Of a stretch of 64,000 bases of DNA, positions 1-11,860 are shown piece by piece. The first letter of the stretch is position 1. Each line of letters starts with the position of its first letter. Source of the DNA: Gyromitra esculenta. Its lineage: Eukaryota; Ascomycota; Pezizomycetes; Pezizales; Discinaceae. The stretch is taken from NCBI GenBank assembly GCA_038503075.1, contig JBCAML010000022.1, forward strand, positions 682,001 through 746,000. The letters run 5' to 3'. Under the pieces are notes generated by a model. That model ran no database searches. It was not told the DNA's origin and saw only the letters and a list, made by a program, of their open reading frames with translations. Both the position numbers and the translations under genes were made by a program.

Positions 1-360
1 GGTCTGGATTACTAGTTTGAATGTATCGAGATCACAGTCATTTGCTAGTGTCAAGAATCTTCATCTTCCCAAAATAGAAGCAATAGCAGGTTACCTGCAA
101 AACTAATCTTATTTATATTATGTTTGGCCAGCTACAACTTTCTACTGAATCACTTATTTTTATGCTATATACATTCACATTTGCGTGGCTACGCTTCTGA
201 GTCCTTGTCTCTATGTACGTCCCTGCTTCAATTTTATACCTCACAACCAATTGATTGAGTTTAATTATTGAGTGAAGGTTTTGATAAGCAAATCCGCCAT
301 GCTGTTGAGATGAAAAAGTTGTAAAGACCCAAATATGGACTAGCTTCGTTGGCATTGCGC
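1..360 (+). repeat. 3'-end fragment of a repeat also present at 25217-25396
   Basis: The first roughly 180 bases, starting GGTCTGGATTACTAGT, match 25217-25396 with scattered substitutions and small indels. In the second copy the matching stretch is the end of a reading frame (GRGSGLLV then stop) plus untranslated sequence. The left edge is cut by the window. No gene is seen in 1-569 apart from the promoter region of the next gene. The element class is unresolved; see the ORF1-like fragments at 11861-13082 and 23940-25396. Confidence 0.6.
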
Positions 361-569
361 CACGCGTTTTCCCTTATCATCCACAGTCTGGGTGCAAGGC
401 TCGGGCTTCGATCGCTGACGCAGCAACGAAGAGGCTGACAATTTTAATTTTTTTTTGTCAGAGTTCAGCAACAACACGACCAATTGTCTTTGTTCCGCTA
501 GCCTACCGCAACCATCACTTCCATCTAATTCAAGCTCGCATAATCACGTAACACATGTAACTGACCTCG

Positions 570-3500
570 ATGGCTTGTCATTCCTTCAAAATTATCTTTT
601 TCGTTATCTTCGCCATACTAGCTCTTTTGGTGAATGTCACCGCCCGTTGGTTTCCCTCACTGCGTCTGATTGTGTGGGCTTTTTTCGCCGGTACAGCTGT
701 TTCCCTAGGGCTGTTTCTGACCTTGACGTTTCTCACAGCCCACCAAGGGGCTGGATATAGCCTTTATAGCTCCCATGATGTTCTGCGATCTATCAAGCCT
801 CTCGCATTTACTTCATCAGAGTTATGGTTGGAGGAGATTGACGCCATAACTTTTGAAGACTCTTTCTACCGGGTTCCGCTACACCCACCATCGGTCGTTT
901 TGTCAGATTCCCTCGATGTGTTACTCGACTGTATTCTCCGCGACTTCGTGAGCTCTTGGTATTCCAAAATATCCGCAGATCCGTCTTTCGCCACGCAGGT
1001 TGACAGGGCAGTCCGTCATGCCCTAAAGCATCTTCGTGACCGTCTACAGTCTCTTGATCTAGTCGAGGTACTTGTAGGAAAAATTGTCCCTCTGCTCACT
1101 TCTCATTTGCATGACTTCTCTGCTGCAGAACGTATCGTGCGGGGGAAACATCTTAATAAGAATCTCACAGAGTCGGAAGAACTTGATCTGGCTATCGCCA
1201 GCAAATACCGGGATGGGAAATTACATCCAGCCGCAAGCTTAAAATTTTCGGACACCAAATTGGCACAGCAAGATCATCTGAGGAATTTGGTAGAGGGTAT
1301 ATTACCGTCGATATTACCAGAGAATGAAAAAGAGAGTAAAGTGGTTGGGACACTAGTCAAGGAAATTGTGGCCTGTGCCATAATTTTCCCGATAATGGGG
1401 GTGTTAGGTGACCCGGATTTCTGGAATCAATTTATCGAAGCAATTGTATGTCTATAACATTGCTTTATATTACGCAGATTATTGGTGATATTGTGAGTAA
1501 GTGAGAGTTTTGATATCTAAAGCTAATATTCCGGCTTTCTTTTCTAGGGACGATCCACTCTGCAAGACCGTAAAACTGTTAGACAGCTTCGAGCTGCCCT
1601 TGATCAACACGCGACCCCTCGGCAATCAAACTCGTTGCCTTTTTCGAAGTATAATTCTCAACCAGGTACTGCTTTTAGCCAACCGTTTATCCGTCTTGGT
1701 CCAAAGGACGATGAACGTACGTTTGAGCGCTTTATACGTTCAATTCGGATGTGTGCAAATCTTTCTGATGCTAGAAGGCTGAGGAATGAAATTGGCGCTC
1801 AACTGAAACGGGATGGTAGAGTTGAAGGAGGTGAGGGGTGGAGTATTTATATCAAGCGGCTGGAGACAGGAAAGAGGGTTGTGGACCAGAAAGTCACCTC
1901 CTTATCAGCTGGACACGTAGCACCAGGGGCTGGGCCATTGAGATCTCAGTCTGAGATGTCTCTCAAAGGACAGAACGCACCAAGTCGGTTAGAGTTTGCT
2001 TCATTGGACCACGTTCTGCGAGATTCGTCCGGACTATCCTACTTTATGGTGACCAGGTTTTTCCTAGTCCAATTGTCGGCTATTTGAATGCTTATTGATA
2101 TTACAGGAGCATATGGATCGCCAGAAACGACTAGCTTCAGTACAATTCTGGCTAGTTGTAGATGGCCTTCGTAACCCTCTCGAAGAAGACATATCGTCTT
2201 CGGATGATGAGCAGGAATGTTCGTCATCGACAACTCACCCAGCATGGACAACATCTGACCGTAACGATATTGCCCAGATCCATGATGCATACCTCTCGAT
2301 TCCTGAACTCCAGATCTCAGAGAAGTCCAAGAATGCCGTGAAGGGATTCCTCCAAGCCGGGAGCAAGGCAACGCAGGGACAATATTCTAAGGCAAGAGCT
2401 GCCGTTTTGAGAGCTCAGACTACGGTACTCGAGGATATGCAGAAGAAAGATTTTAATGAGTTTAAGGGAAGTGATTTGTTTTACAAGTATCTGGCTTCAG
2501 ATGAAACCGCCGCGGCACAAGGAAGGCCATCTCTAAACTCTTCAAGTGCGGACATGTATAGAAGTTCATCATGGACAGAGTCTTCACGAGTACAAGATCT
2601 ACCGGAAGATCTTTTAGCTTCGAGACATTCTTTCGATGGAAACCGCCTTTTGGAAGGTACCTTAGAAGACTGGGATTTCGATCCTCTCACCACTTCGAAA
2701 CCAGGCGCTGGGGATGAACAGCTCAGTCTACGGGACCAACTATATCCTCCTCCCTCCCAAGCAGCCTTAGAACGCAGAAGACAGACGCCTGAAAATGGCA
2801 TTTTTGAGGCAATGGAAGCGGCATTAAACGATATAATAGAAGAGCGACCAAATAGCCTGGACGAGAGTAGGAGCTCGCTTTTTCAAAATAGCTTAGATAT
2901 AGCCCTAACGAATCCTGATTCGCCACGGAGTTCGATTGATGTTCCTAGAGATGCGAGTAATAGCAACGGTAATGGGCAAAAATCAACAGCTTCGGCAATT
3001 GCAAAAGAGAAAGGAAAATCGAAAGCGCCGAGTATTTCTTCTTTGGGATTGGTAAATTTTAGCACTAAGGATGCTGTATTTGCGGATGAGTTATTCCCCG
3101 ATGAAGACGCTACCGCAGATTATGCATCCTCTGGTGGAGAAAATGATGATAAAGAGGGGCATTATGATGCGAATAGATCAGAGGAAGAGATCCATCAGGC
3201 GGCACCAGGTGATTTAGGATTGGCAGAGGCGATCTCCGCATTGACATTCGACATTGAGAAGTTGTCAACGCAGGAAGCAGTCATAGATAGTCTTTACAGG
3301 AAAGCTGAGCTAACAAATAATACCGTTGAATTGAGAATTCTGAGAAAGAGCAAATCTAGCTTGCAGCGGGAAATTCGTCGGAAGGAATTGCAAAGGCAGC
3401 ACTATATCGTTCAGGAAAGCGACAATGGTCTTTTTGTGCGATTACTTCCCACCAATGCGATGCGATGGTTTGCTGATCATGTGCTAGGGGAGATCTACTA

Positions 3501-4811
3501 TTAGGATCAAGTCGACTATGGTTGGAAACGAAAATGGACAGGAGTATGCACTGTGTTAGTATGCTCTCCAATTAGAGAATGTGCGTAAACGGACTTTATC
3601 CTAACAATTCGCAGACATAATTGAGGTGCAACGGAAAGGGGGTGAGCAGATCCCTGCTGCGCAGTGGGCAGTCGCAAGAAGATACAGCGAGTTTTTTCAG
3701 CTCCATCAGCAACTCCGAGCTCGATTTGATTCCGTCAAACAGTTGGAATTCCCTCGGAGACGGGTCGTCATGAAATTACAGAAAGATTTTTTGGAAAAGA
3801 GGCGAATCGCACTAGATAAATACCTCAAGGTAAATTTCGTAGATTTCACGGCAGTTCTTACTAACTCGGAAATTAGTCCATGCTTCTCATACCTGATGTA
3901 TGTCGCAGTAGAGAACTTCGAGCTTTTCTTTCCCAGCAAAGTATTGCGCCGCAGTTAGGTCCTACCCAGTCAAGCCCTGACGATGACCGAAGGGATATAA
4001 TATCACGTCTCTACAATTCGATTGCCGATGGAATGGAAGATGTATTGGGAAACATTCCGATATTGGACCAGCTCTCTCTCGCTAGTGCAAATATGATAGC
4101 TACGGCTGCTGCAAGTCAGATTCAATCACCTCAGAAGAGCAGTATTAGAGGAGAGGTGCTTAATGCAGCAGAAGCTGAGGCGGAATTAAGTGCATTCGAA
4201 GATAAAGAGGTAGAGCCGTTTGTAAAGCCAATATGTGATCTTTTCCTGGAAGTCTTCGAGCTTAACAGGGGTAGCAATTGGTTGCGCGGACGGGCTGTTG
4301 TCGTGGTGCTTCATCAACTTCTTGGAGGAACAATTGAACGGAAAGCACGTGAACAAGCCAGGAGTTTTCTGGATGAGGAATCTATTTTGAGGTATATGCG
4401 CCTTCTGAAAGATACTATGTGGCCCAATGGAGACTTGCGACAGGAGACGAAAATACGAACACCGAAAGAAAAATCGAAGACACGAACTGAGGCTAGTTTG
4501 ATGCTTGCAACCCTACTGCCTGGTGAGCAATGGTTATAATTAGCGAAAATATTTCGAAGAAACTAATTACGAGTTTCGAAAGATGTCGCAGCAAGTGTGG
4601 TTGGACGAGCTAACGCTCAAGCAGCCGGCCGGAGATTATTCGCTGCGTTTAATAACCAACGTCTCAAGTGAGTGCGCAGAACAACTATTGTAGATAGTAG
4701 ATATAGCTAACGAGTTAATACGTGTTCTCGAATTACAAATATAGTACATCTATAATATATGGTATACTTGACGAAATCGTGTCAATCGGTTTCGGTGTTG
4801 CCCAGCAATGA
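570..4811 (+). CDS. mdm1: Mdm1-like sorting nexin (TM-PXA-RGS-PX-nexin C)
   Basis: Large membrane-anchored sorting nexin of the Mdm1/Snx13/14/25 family, which tethers ER to vacuole/endosome or lipid droplets. The start ATG at 570 gives two hydrophobic N-terminal segments (about residues 7-25 and 32-52), then a PXA domain (about 95-285), an RGS domain (about 380-480, with FWLVVDGL), a PX domain spanning the introns at 3436 and 3555 (RRYSEFFQLHQQLR), and a C-terminal nexin domain ending GILDEIVSIGFGVAQQ. Introns read from phase and splice sites: 1446-1547, 2049-2106, 3436-3487, 3555-3614, 3830-3876, 4523-4582, 4668-4744. All join in frame to give about 1261 aa, normal for the family. A 15-nt in-frame micro-exon at 1478-1492 is possible but would need a 32-nt intron. 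The gene is convergent with ssk2. Family assignment is firm; the yeast function is inferred. Confidence 0.9.
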
Positions 4812-5167
4812 GAAGCAAGGATTCGCCAGAAGAGAAGAAATAACCGGGGATAACAGGATGGTCCTTTGTATACATTATGCCAGTACTTTAGACTCACTAG
4901 TCACTAACTGTAAAGTTCCGTCTAGGGAGGAGAATCTGCAGCAGTGTAGGAACTCAATACAAAAGCATCACTGCTCCATGTGCTATCTTGAAATTGTGGA
5001 AAAACCGGGAAGGTCATTATACATGTTCTACAGTATTTGCCAATCATATTACGCATTACGAAGGCAAATATAAACTAAACAGGAAATCGTCGTAAAAGTA
5101 TGAATACCCAAGAAAACACCAAACCTAGCAGTCTGGGTAAGAGAGAAAGACGAAAACATTCTTGAGA
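4812..5167. other. Intergenic region between convergent genes
   Basis: Spacer of 356 bp between the stop codons of the sorting nexin (+) and ssk2 (-). It should hold both 3' UTRs and polyadenylation signals. No other gene or repeat is seen. Confidence 0.6.
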
Positions 5168-8100
5168 TTACCGACCGCTTTGAGATGAGGTATCAGAGGC
5201 TGGGGTCGACGGTTCGATGACTTGGTTACGGATCGTAAGTATCTGTATGCGGGTGCATCAGCGGTGAGTTATTGTAGCGACATAATATTTGGGAATTCAA
5301 AGAGCATAGACGTACCCATTCGTGTTGGAGAAGTTCAGCGGCTGATGGTCGGAGTGCTGGGTCCTTTTCAAAAGATTTTTTCAAGAAATCGATTCCTGAT
5401 GGGCTGAGCTGATCTGGAGCAGGTAGCTGAGGAGGATGGCCGGCTGCAATATTCCACATTATCGCCCATTCATTGTCAAGATTTGCCCATGGCCTACGAC
5501 CAGTTGCCATCTCCAGAACAACACAGCCAAGGGACCATATGTCAATGCTGCCGTGTCTTCCCTTATCTGTGCCTGTGATAACTGTGGCAACATTAGCGAA
5601 ACCCTCAAAATAGACGGACCATGAGAATCTGTACCTTCAGGAGACATGTACATCGGTGTGCCAGTCATGCTATTCAGCTTTGTTTTTGCGGCGGTTGCTG
5701 CTCCTCGAGTCTTCCCTTGCCTTGCGATAACCTTGGCAGCTCCAAAATCTACATATTTGATAATACCATTATGATCAAGGAGTATGTCTATCGCATACAT
5801 TAATATAAGTGAATCATTAGACGATGTCTACATGGATGCGACTTACTCTCAGGTTTAATATCTCGATGAACAATCCCGTTCTCATGTAAATATGCAAGAC
5901 CCTCCAACATCTGAAGGGCGTAGATCATGATTACAGTTTCGTCCTCGATTCTACCGTGTTCGAGAAGCCCGGCCAAAGAACCACCAGAACAATATTCCAT
6001 GAAAAGGCACACTTTATCCCGATGGACCTCAATCCCAAAATATTGAACGATATTCGGATGATCCAATAGTTCAAGGACTTGCATTTCTTCGCGAATTGCA
6101 TTGGCAATTTGAGGTATCATCTGAGGGTCCTGCAACCTAATTTCCTTCACTGCCATCAAATAACCTGAATCTAGATTCATCGCCGCGTATACTGTACCAA
6201 AAGTACCCCCCCCAACAAACTGGCCCTGCTGCCAACGTAGGGAAACATTTGAAAACGAGGATTTTGAAAGAGACGTAAGAGATCGATCGGTCTGGTTACT
6301 GTCGTCGAGAACTCTGCCTAGTGACTGCCGTTCACGCATGAGATTCTTGCGAGCATCATCAATCTCCACCAGTTGCCGCAGCCATTCTCTCCGAACATGT
6401 TCCGCCGCTTGGCTGTCTTCCATCATCTTCCCAACGTCCATGTTTTTCAACTGACCAGCCAAAAGTTCCATTCTCTGTTTTTCGGCCTGAGCAGCAAGGG
6501 TAGACCGAGCACCCATGATATCGAAATGTGAGATAAGCAGCGACATGCATCCAGCAACCTTTGATCTCAACCTTTCATATTCAGACTCGCTGAAAGAGAG
6601 GATGTTTTGGCCACGGGTCATGACCATCGCAAACTCGAGAGCCTTTACTGCCCAACGGAAGGTCATTCGGTTGGAGGCAACACAATCGTCGCAAATGAAG
6701 CTTACCCAGTCGATGGCAAGACGGGTAAGCTTCAGATTGTTCATAGCTTTACGATTGTTATCCATATAGAGAACAGATCGTTGACCAAACTCCGTCGCGA
6801 AGGCGAAGCAAGTTTGAATGAGTTCCTGGCAACCTAAGCCTACAGTTTGGCAACGGATCTTTTCAACACTGTCCATGATGGTGTTTGAGAGCCTGTAAGT
6901 TGTTTTTTTAATTTTCATCAATTCCTGGTTGACTCGAGGAAGGTTGGCTCGTTGTTCTATCAAGATATCTAGGTTATGATTTGTTGAATGAGAGAAAGCA
7001 ATGCGAGCGTTCGCGAGCCTTGCTTGTGAGCCATCAGCTACTAACCGAAGTCTTCCGGGCTTTATATCGACAATAGGCTCCTTCATATCAACGCTAAGGA
7101 TACGGCCATCCCACAGTAATTCGTCCTGAGGAAACATAACCAAAACATATGGACAGGATGGATCGTCCCGAACTACATCGTCGTGAAAACATGTTCGAAG
7201 GATGGATTGTATCTGATGAGGTCGGTCATATAAAGACGGATCTGCCACTAGATATACACCTTCATGCTCGACGCTGGCCGTATATACTAAAAAGTGACCA
7301 GACTCAATCAACGCATCCACAAGCCTTCGCAGCTTATATTTTTCAACGCTATATTCCGTTGCATTCTCAAAACGCTGGCTCAGCAGCCTTCATGGCGTTA
7401 GTTGGATCCAATGAAGCTTCAGGACGTTAGAGCATACCTAGCAAAACGGAACAATTTTCGTTGTCGTACCCGGACTGAGTCCAAAATCTGTTTGTACCGT
7501 TTACTGATGTCCTCCCCCTTTCTTTCTGGTTGCTTCTGGAGCTCTTTTTCAAAGTGACCCATTAGTCGGCTTAAAAGCTTGCTTGTCAAGGAGCTAAATA
7601 GTGTTAGAAAGAATGAAGAAAAGACTTCGGGGTAAGGTATAGCGCACCTGAACTGTTCAGCTACCTCCACATCGCCACCCTCGATGTAACGACCGATATC
7701 GTTCGAAAAATGCCATTCTGTCTCAAGAATTTCGGCTTCTTTGAAAGTGTTTTTATTTGATCCGATCCTCCAGCCGATAAGTTTGAAATAATATCTCAGC
7801 CCTTGTAGCACTACTTGCTCAAAGTTTTCATCCATGCATGGAGGTAAATCCCATCCAGGCTCAGGCTCAGAAATCACTGTATATTCTTGCTTAATCTTAA
7901 CTGCCAATTGGAGGACAGATTGAAACTGTAATATCAATTGATCCGTCATCATAGACACTGGCTCTCGCATCCTCTCAGCATATTTCAGGCGCATGCCGAT
8001 AACCTCTTCGATAAGCCTCGTGGGGAAACCGATCAAGACAAGTAGCTCTTCAACATATGGTGGAAGGTGCCGCTTTTCGAATGCCTCGGCAAAGTCAATT

Positions 8101-9479
8101 AATGTTTTCTTTGCTTTTCCGATGACAGAACTCAATCCAATAAGCATGTTGCTATCGCCAATCAACGATTTCAAGTTATCCTCCTTCAAAATACGATCTA
8201 GGAATGAGGATTCGCGATCAATACCGGAGGTATCGCTTGTAGAAATTATATTCTGGCGCCCAAAATCGAGATCATCGTTACCAACCCACTTTTGAAGGAC
8301 CTTGAGCTCCGTATTGATGAGTTCTGTGATGTTGTTCCAGGAAACAATAGCATCCCAACTTGCAATAAATGCTGGAGAAGCGCATAACTGCTTAGCTTCC
8401 ATCATAGCAGTTCTAGTTGGCCACAGTTGCTCACACTTCTCCCATCTTGCGATAATATCTTGTACTTGCTCACGTGGATTCATTTCAGTCTTATCTTTAC
8501 CTTGGATTTCAAAATGTATCATCTCATCAATGAGGGCATCTACTTTTGATCGCCCATCCTCAATGATCCTTCTCTGCGCTGGGATCGAGCGGCCGCAAAT
8601 TTTAGCACGAATGCCGATGAAAAGTTCTGTTTTCATAGTTAAACCTTCCTTCTCTTCCGTATTCCCAATGAGCCGTTTCTTTTCCTGCTTCACAACATCG
8701 CCCATCAAAACCGAAGCCAACATCGAATGCCATTCTAAACGTTCTCGGTTTTCTGGAATTTTCAGCTCTTCTGGTGATGGTTCCATTTCATCGTGACCAT
8801 AAAGTAGTAATGTATCGCCATCGTACAGATCATTATCAAAATGCACTTCTGAGGATGGCGATTCATCATCCATTTCTAGCTCTGTCTGGTAGGACAAGAT
8901 ATTTGATGATGAAGAATTGAAATAGTCACTATTCGGGTCTTGGCGAAGTCGCTGAACATATGCCTTCTCCTGAGATCTATATAACGCACTGGGGTCCCGC
9001 CGAGAACGATTTGCGGAGGATGACCGATGTCTCGGCTGATTGCTTAATAGATTGAGCGGATGCCGAACAGGAGCATATGTACTAGAAGGAGTGCGTATAG
9101 GGCCGGATGGTCGCTGAAGGCGGGTAGGGTTCGGAGCACTTTCCGGAGACAACCTTCCCGTGTTATCCACGGAGTTAGGATATGGCAAAGAATTGCTCCC
9201 ATTTCGAGGCCTATTCGAGCCGGAGCTCCAGGGCACAAACGAACCATTGCGTATGGGAGAAACGTCGTCGTCGCCGGGAACTACCTCTTCCTCACCGTCT
9301 AAATCATCATACTCGGGGCGCATATCTTCGGAAGAATTGGAGCCACCAGCTTGCAAGAGTGTTGGCCGTGCCATCCCGTTCATACTTCCGTCCTGGTGAT
9401 GTATTTCAGAAGCCGCAAACTGGACTCCACGCGGAGTAAAAGGCTCAACCTCCACATCTCGAGCTGACGCAGGGGTCAT
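5168..9479 (-). CDS. ssk2: Ssk2/Wis4-type MAP kinase kinase kinase
   Basis: Osmostress MAPKKK of the HOG pathway: activated by the Ssk1 response regulator, it phosphorylates the MAPKK Pbs2, which activates Hog1. Read on the minus strand, ATG at 9479 begins a Ser-rich disordered N-terminus (about 1-230), then a long conserved regulatory region, then a kinase domain (about 1045-1315). Visible kinase motifs are the glycine loop GGGTFGTVY, catalytic Lys in MAVKEI, HRDIKPEN split by an intron, DFG in VDFGAAK, and MSPE in the activation segment. The tail ILTIRNQV resembles Ssk2 orthologues. Introns: 7594-7647, 7388-7437, 5788-5846, 5573-5634, 5243-5315; exons sum to 4014 nt (1337 aa), the usual family length. 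No disabling lesion is seen. Pathway role is inferred from orthology. Confidence 0.93.
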
Positions 9480-9994
9480 AACTGGTGAAATGGCGATGGA
9501 GAGCGGCTAACTGTCGGGAGAGGCAGAATTAATTGTTTTGAACGATGCTAGCAATTTGAAGATATACCTTGGTGAACCTTTTAAGACCAAGGATAGATAC
9601 CAAAATAAACAGAATTGCGGGGGATTAACACAGGATGTCTGGCAGCCAGCATGCAGGTTGTGAAGTGTGTCTTGGATGTCGTGGTTATGTCACATGACCC
9701 TATCGATGCTTGTTGGTGATTGCCGATGTTTATTAGTAATCTATTTGCTCTATCATAAGTACTAGTATTACGGATGCCAGAGTAAGTCTGTGGGCAGGTA
9801 GCAGTGTTAGGGATGCGATCGGTAAAATTACATAGTTTACATGCCGTATAATCTCGAAATTAAGGAACACGCCCGGGCCGGGGGTTTTGGTAATTGGTCC
9901 AGGCCGAAGAGGAATAGAGATACCGCATTAACTGGCCGTATGCGGCCACAAGCTAAGATGTTAGAATAAGAAGTGGCTTTCTTCAAGACATGGT
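9480..9994. other. ssk2 upstream region with one arm of a GC-rich TIR element
   Basis: No coding region is supported. Around 9866-9900 lies a GC-rich motif (ACACGCCCGGGCCGGGGGT) that matches the terminal inverted repeat of the small element at 61679-62014. Only one arm is found here, so this is a solo end or a decayed copy. Confidence 0.5.
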
Positions 9995-10408
9995 ACTCAT
10001 GTCGCCAGATTTATAATGGGGAAAACGTTCAGGATACCATGTTTCTGACGAGTTTGTATGCCGGATACCACAACTACTTTGCTCTGACCACGCCCACCTA
10101 CCGGTACCGGCCATCACAACACTATTATGTAGAATTCAGGCCTAAAAACCCTCTTCCTCGCATACTATTTTATTTAAGAATATTAAGAGAAAAATATAAT
10201 AGTGCTCGATTTTCTGTGATTTTATTGCTTGAAATCTGAGAGTTTCTTTACCTAGTTGGGTGGGTTAAAGGGGGTAAGCAACTGATGGTATAGGTTTAGT
10301 TGTGGTGGGAACGGTCGAAGCGAAGTGGTTGTGGTATCTGGCACACAAACTCATCAGAAACATGGTATCCAAAACATTTTCCCTTTATAATGCCAGATGA
10401 CTAGATTC
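9995..10408. mobile_element. Foldback/MITE-like element with ~90-bp inverted arms
   Basis: The stretch from about 10005 to 10092 is mirrored as an imperfect reverse complement at about 10323-10402. Both arms contain the same ordered words: GGATACCATGTTTCTGA, then GAGTTTGT, then GATACCACAAC. The roughly 230-bp interior carries no convincing ORF. No clear target duplication could be fixed, so the boundaries are approximate. Long arms with a short non-coding centre indicate a non-autonomous DNA transposon. Confidence 0.7.
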
Positions 10409-10439
10409 TGACTAAGGTCAGAATTATCATGTCTGTGGT

Positions 10440-11340
10440 TTTTTTTTTTTGTTTAAATCATTTGATTATTGTTTCTAGGTACAAAACCGCTTATGCAACA
10501 CGAAGGTTATGAAGTCAAAAAACCTATCCCCACCAAATAAACACCTTTATCTGCCTGGGTAACAAGAGAGAACACAAAGGAAAAGCAAACCAAGTACTTC
10601 CAACAGAACAAGACGATGTTTCTGCGATAAACGACTTAACGGTACAGGGAAAATTGACAACAAATGCCTGTGAAAATAAAGAGACTTGCAAACAACAGCC
10701 AAAAAACAATGAGAAACAGTAGAAGTAGGTCCGCAGTAAAGCCGCAATGGAAGTAAAGAGCAGCCAGGAAAAGATTCCAATCAAAGTTAGTTGGGGTTGA
10801 AAAAGTATAAGTAAAGTGACCTAAAGGTCCATCTGGTCATCTGCCGGAGGGGGTGATGAAGCCTTTGAAGGGCGTGATGGGCAGCTGTTCAGGTGTGACT
10901 CATGGGGTCTGTCGCAGTTGACACACTTAACAAGAGTTTGAGAGCAGAGGAGGCCTTAATTAAGCAAGTGAGGGTGGGGCTGTAAGACCGGTACTTCTTA
11001 CCGCACAGGAAATCTCCAAGAAGCTTTAGATAACAATCTAGACGCTATAACCTGCCCGGTTGCTATCCGCAACACAATACACAGGCGCAAGTCCTAACTG
11101 CTTCTTATGAACCGCTAAAAGATAACCGTAGGGTTCAAGGTAGGGATCGAGCAAAGTTCCGTGAAGAACTTCCAATAGTCAGGTTTTAATAACTAACGCT
11201 GAAGGGCCAAGGCCTTGCTAAGCGAGATAAAGATAATTCACAAGTAAAAGAGTAAATTGCACGGAAGTGATTTTTGCTAGAAACAATATAATATTGATAA
11301 GGCTCGTTCTTCGTCGCTAATGATCCGACTCAGAGTTTAC
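10440..11340 (-). mobile_element. Poly(A)-tailed retroposon remnant with LINE-like zinc knuckle
   Basis: On the minus strand a degenerate sequence ends in a poly(A) run at about 10440-10453. The 70 bases before the tail match the ends of two copies at 48366-48435 and 50187-50278. Further upstream (about 10930-10830) the minus strand encodes CVNCDRPHESHLNSC followed by a Pro-rich stretch, like the Cys/His motif of fungal LINE ORF1 proteins. The reading frames are otherwise broken. A decayed non-LTR element is likely; continuity between motif and tail is inferred. Confidence 0.5.
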
Positions 11341-11439
11341 ATCCACTGCGAGAGTATTTATAATGCCTCCTCTCTACTATGTTTGGGTGTAGTGTGGTGT
11401 AGAGGCGCTAACTACTATGACAACATGAAACCACTTCGC

Positions 11440-11860
11440 TCTCACGGTTTGATCTTTGATTAAGCCCTTCAGTATCCCTGAAGGTGAGCAGAGCTACTTA
11501 AACGAAAGGTCAAGCGACAAGGTATACGATGTTTCTACAGGTCCTACGGGGGGTCTAACTCAAGGCGAGTTAAGTGTAAAGGTTATCACAGCGACAGCGA
11601 CCGCGAGGATTCTGAGGTAGAATCGAGATAATATTAAAACAGTACAATAGAAGTAAAGTAAAAACGTTGCTTAGAAAAGAAAGAAAAGAAGAACAGGAAC
11701 GGCCAAAATCTTCCCTTAAATACCCCGCTTTCCCGTAACACCAAATACCCATCCGACAACAACCGAAGCTTAACCGAACCACAAAACCATGATATCCAAA
11801 GAAAATCCTTCACAGTCATCCACAGCCATCCTAACCCATTACTCGGTTCTATCCATGAAA
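11440..11860 (-). repeat. Solo LTR, family A (subfamily A2)
   Basis: The plus strand reads TCTCACGG to CCATGAAA, so the sense strand is minus. It is flanked by a 5-bp duplication TTCGC (11435-11439 and 11861-11865). It carries the TATA motif, AAGCAACG and the 3' hairpin. Its H3 stem is TAACTC/GAGTTA instead of the usual TATCTC/GAGATA. The subfamily word GAGCAGAGCTAC is shared with the LTR at 37415. Confidence 0.85.

Noticed and set aside
1478..1492. 15-nt micro-exon in the sorting-nexin gene
   Set aside because: It would keep the frame but needs a 32-nt intron on its left, shorter than other introns here. Skipping it with a single 102-bp intron gives a better match to the family (EAIGRSTLQDRKTV).
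9044..9439. Several overlapping ORFs opposite the ssk2 N-terminus
   Set aside because: Antisense shadows of a Ser/Pro-rich coding exon.
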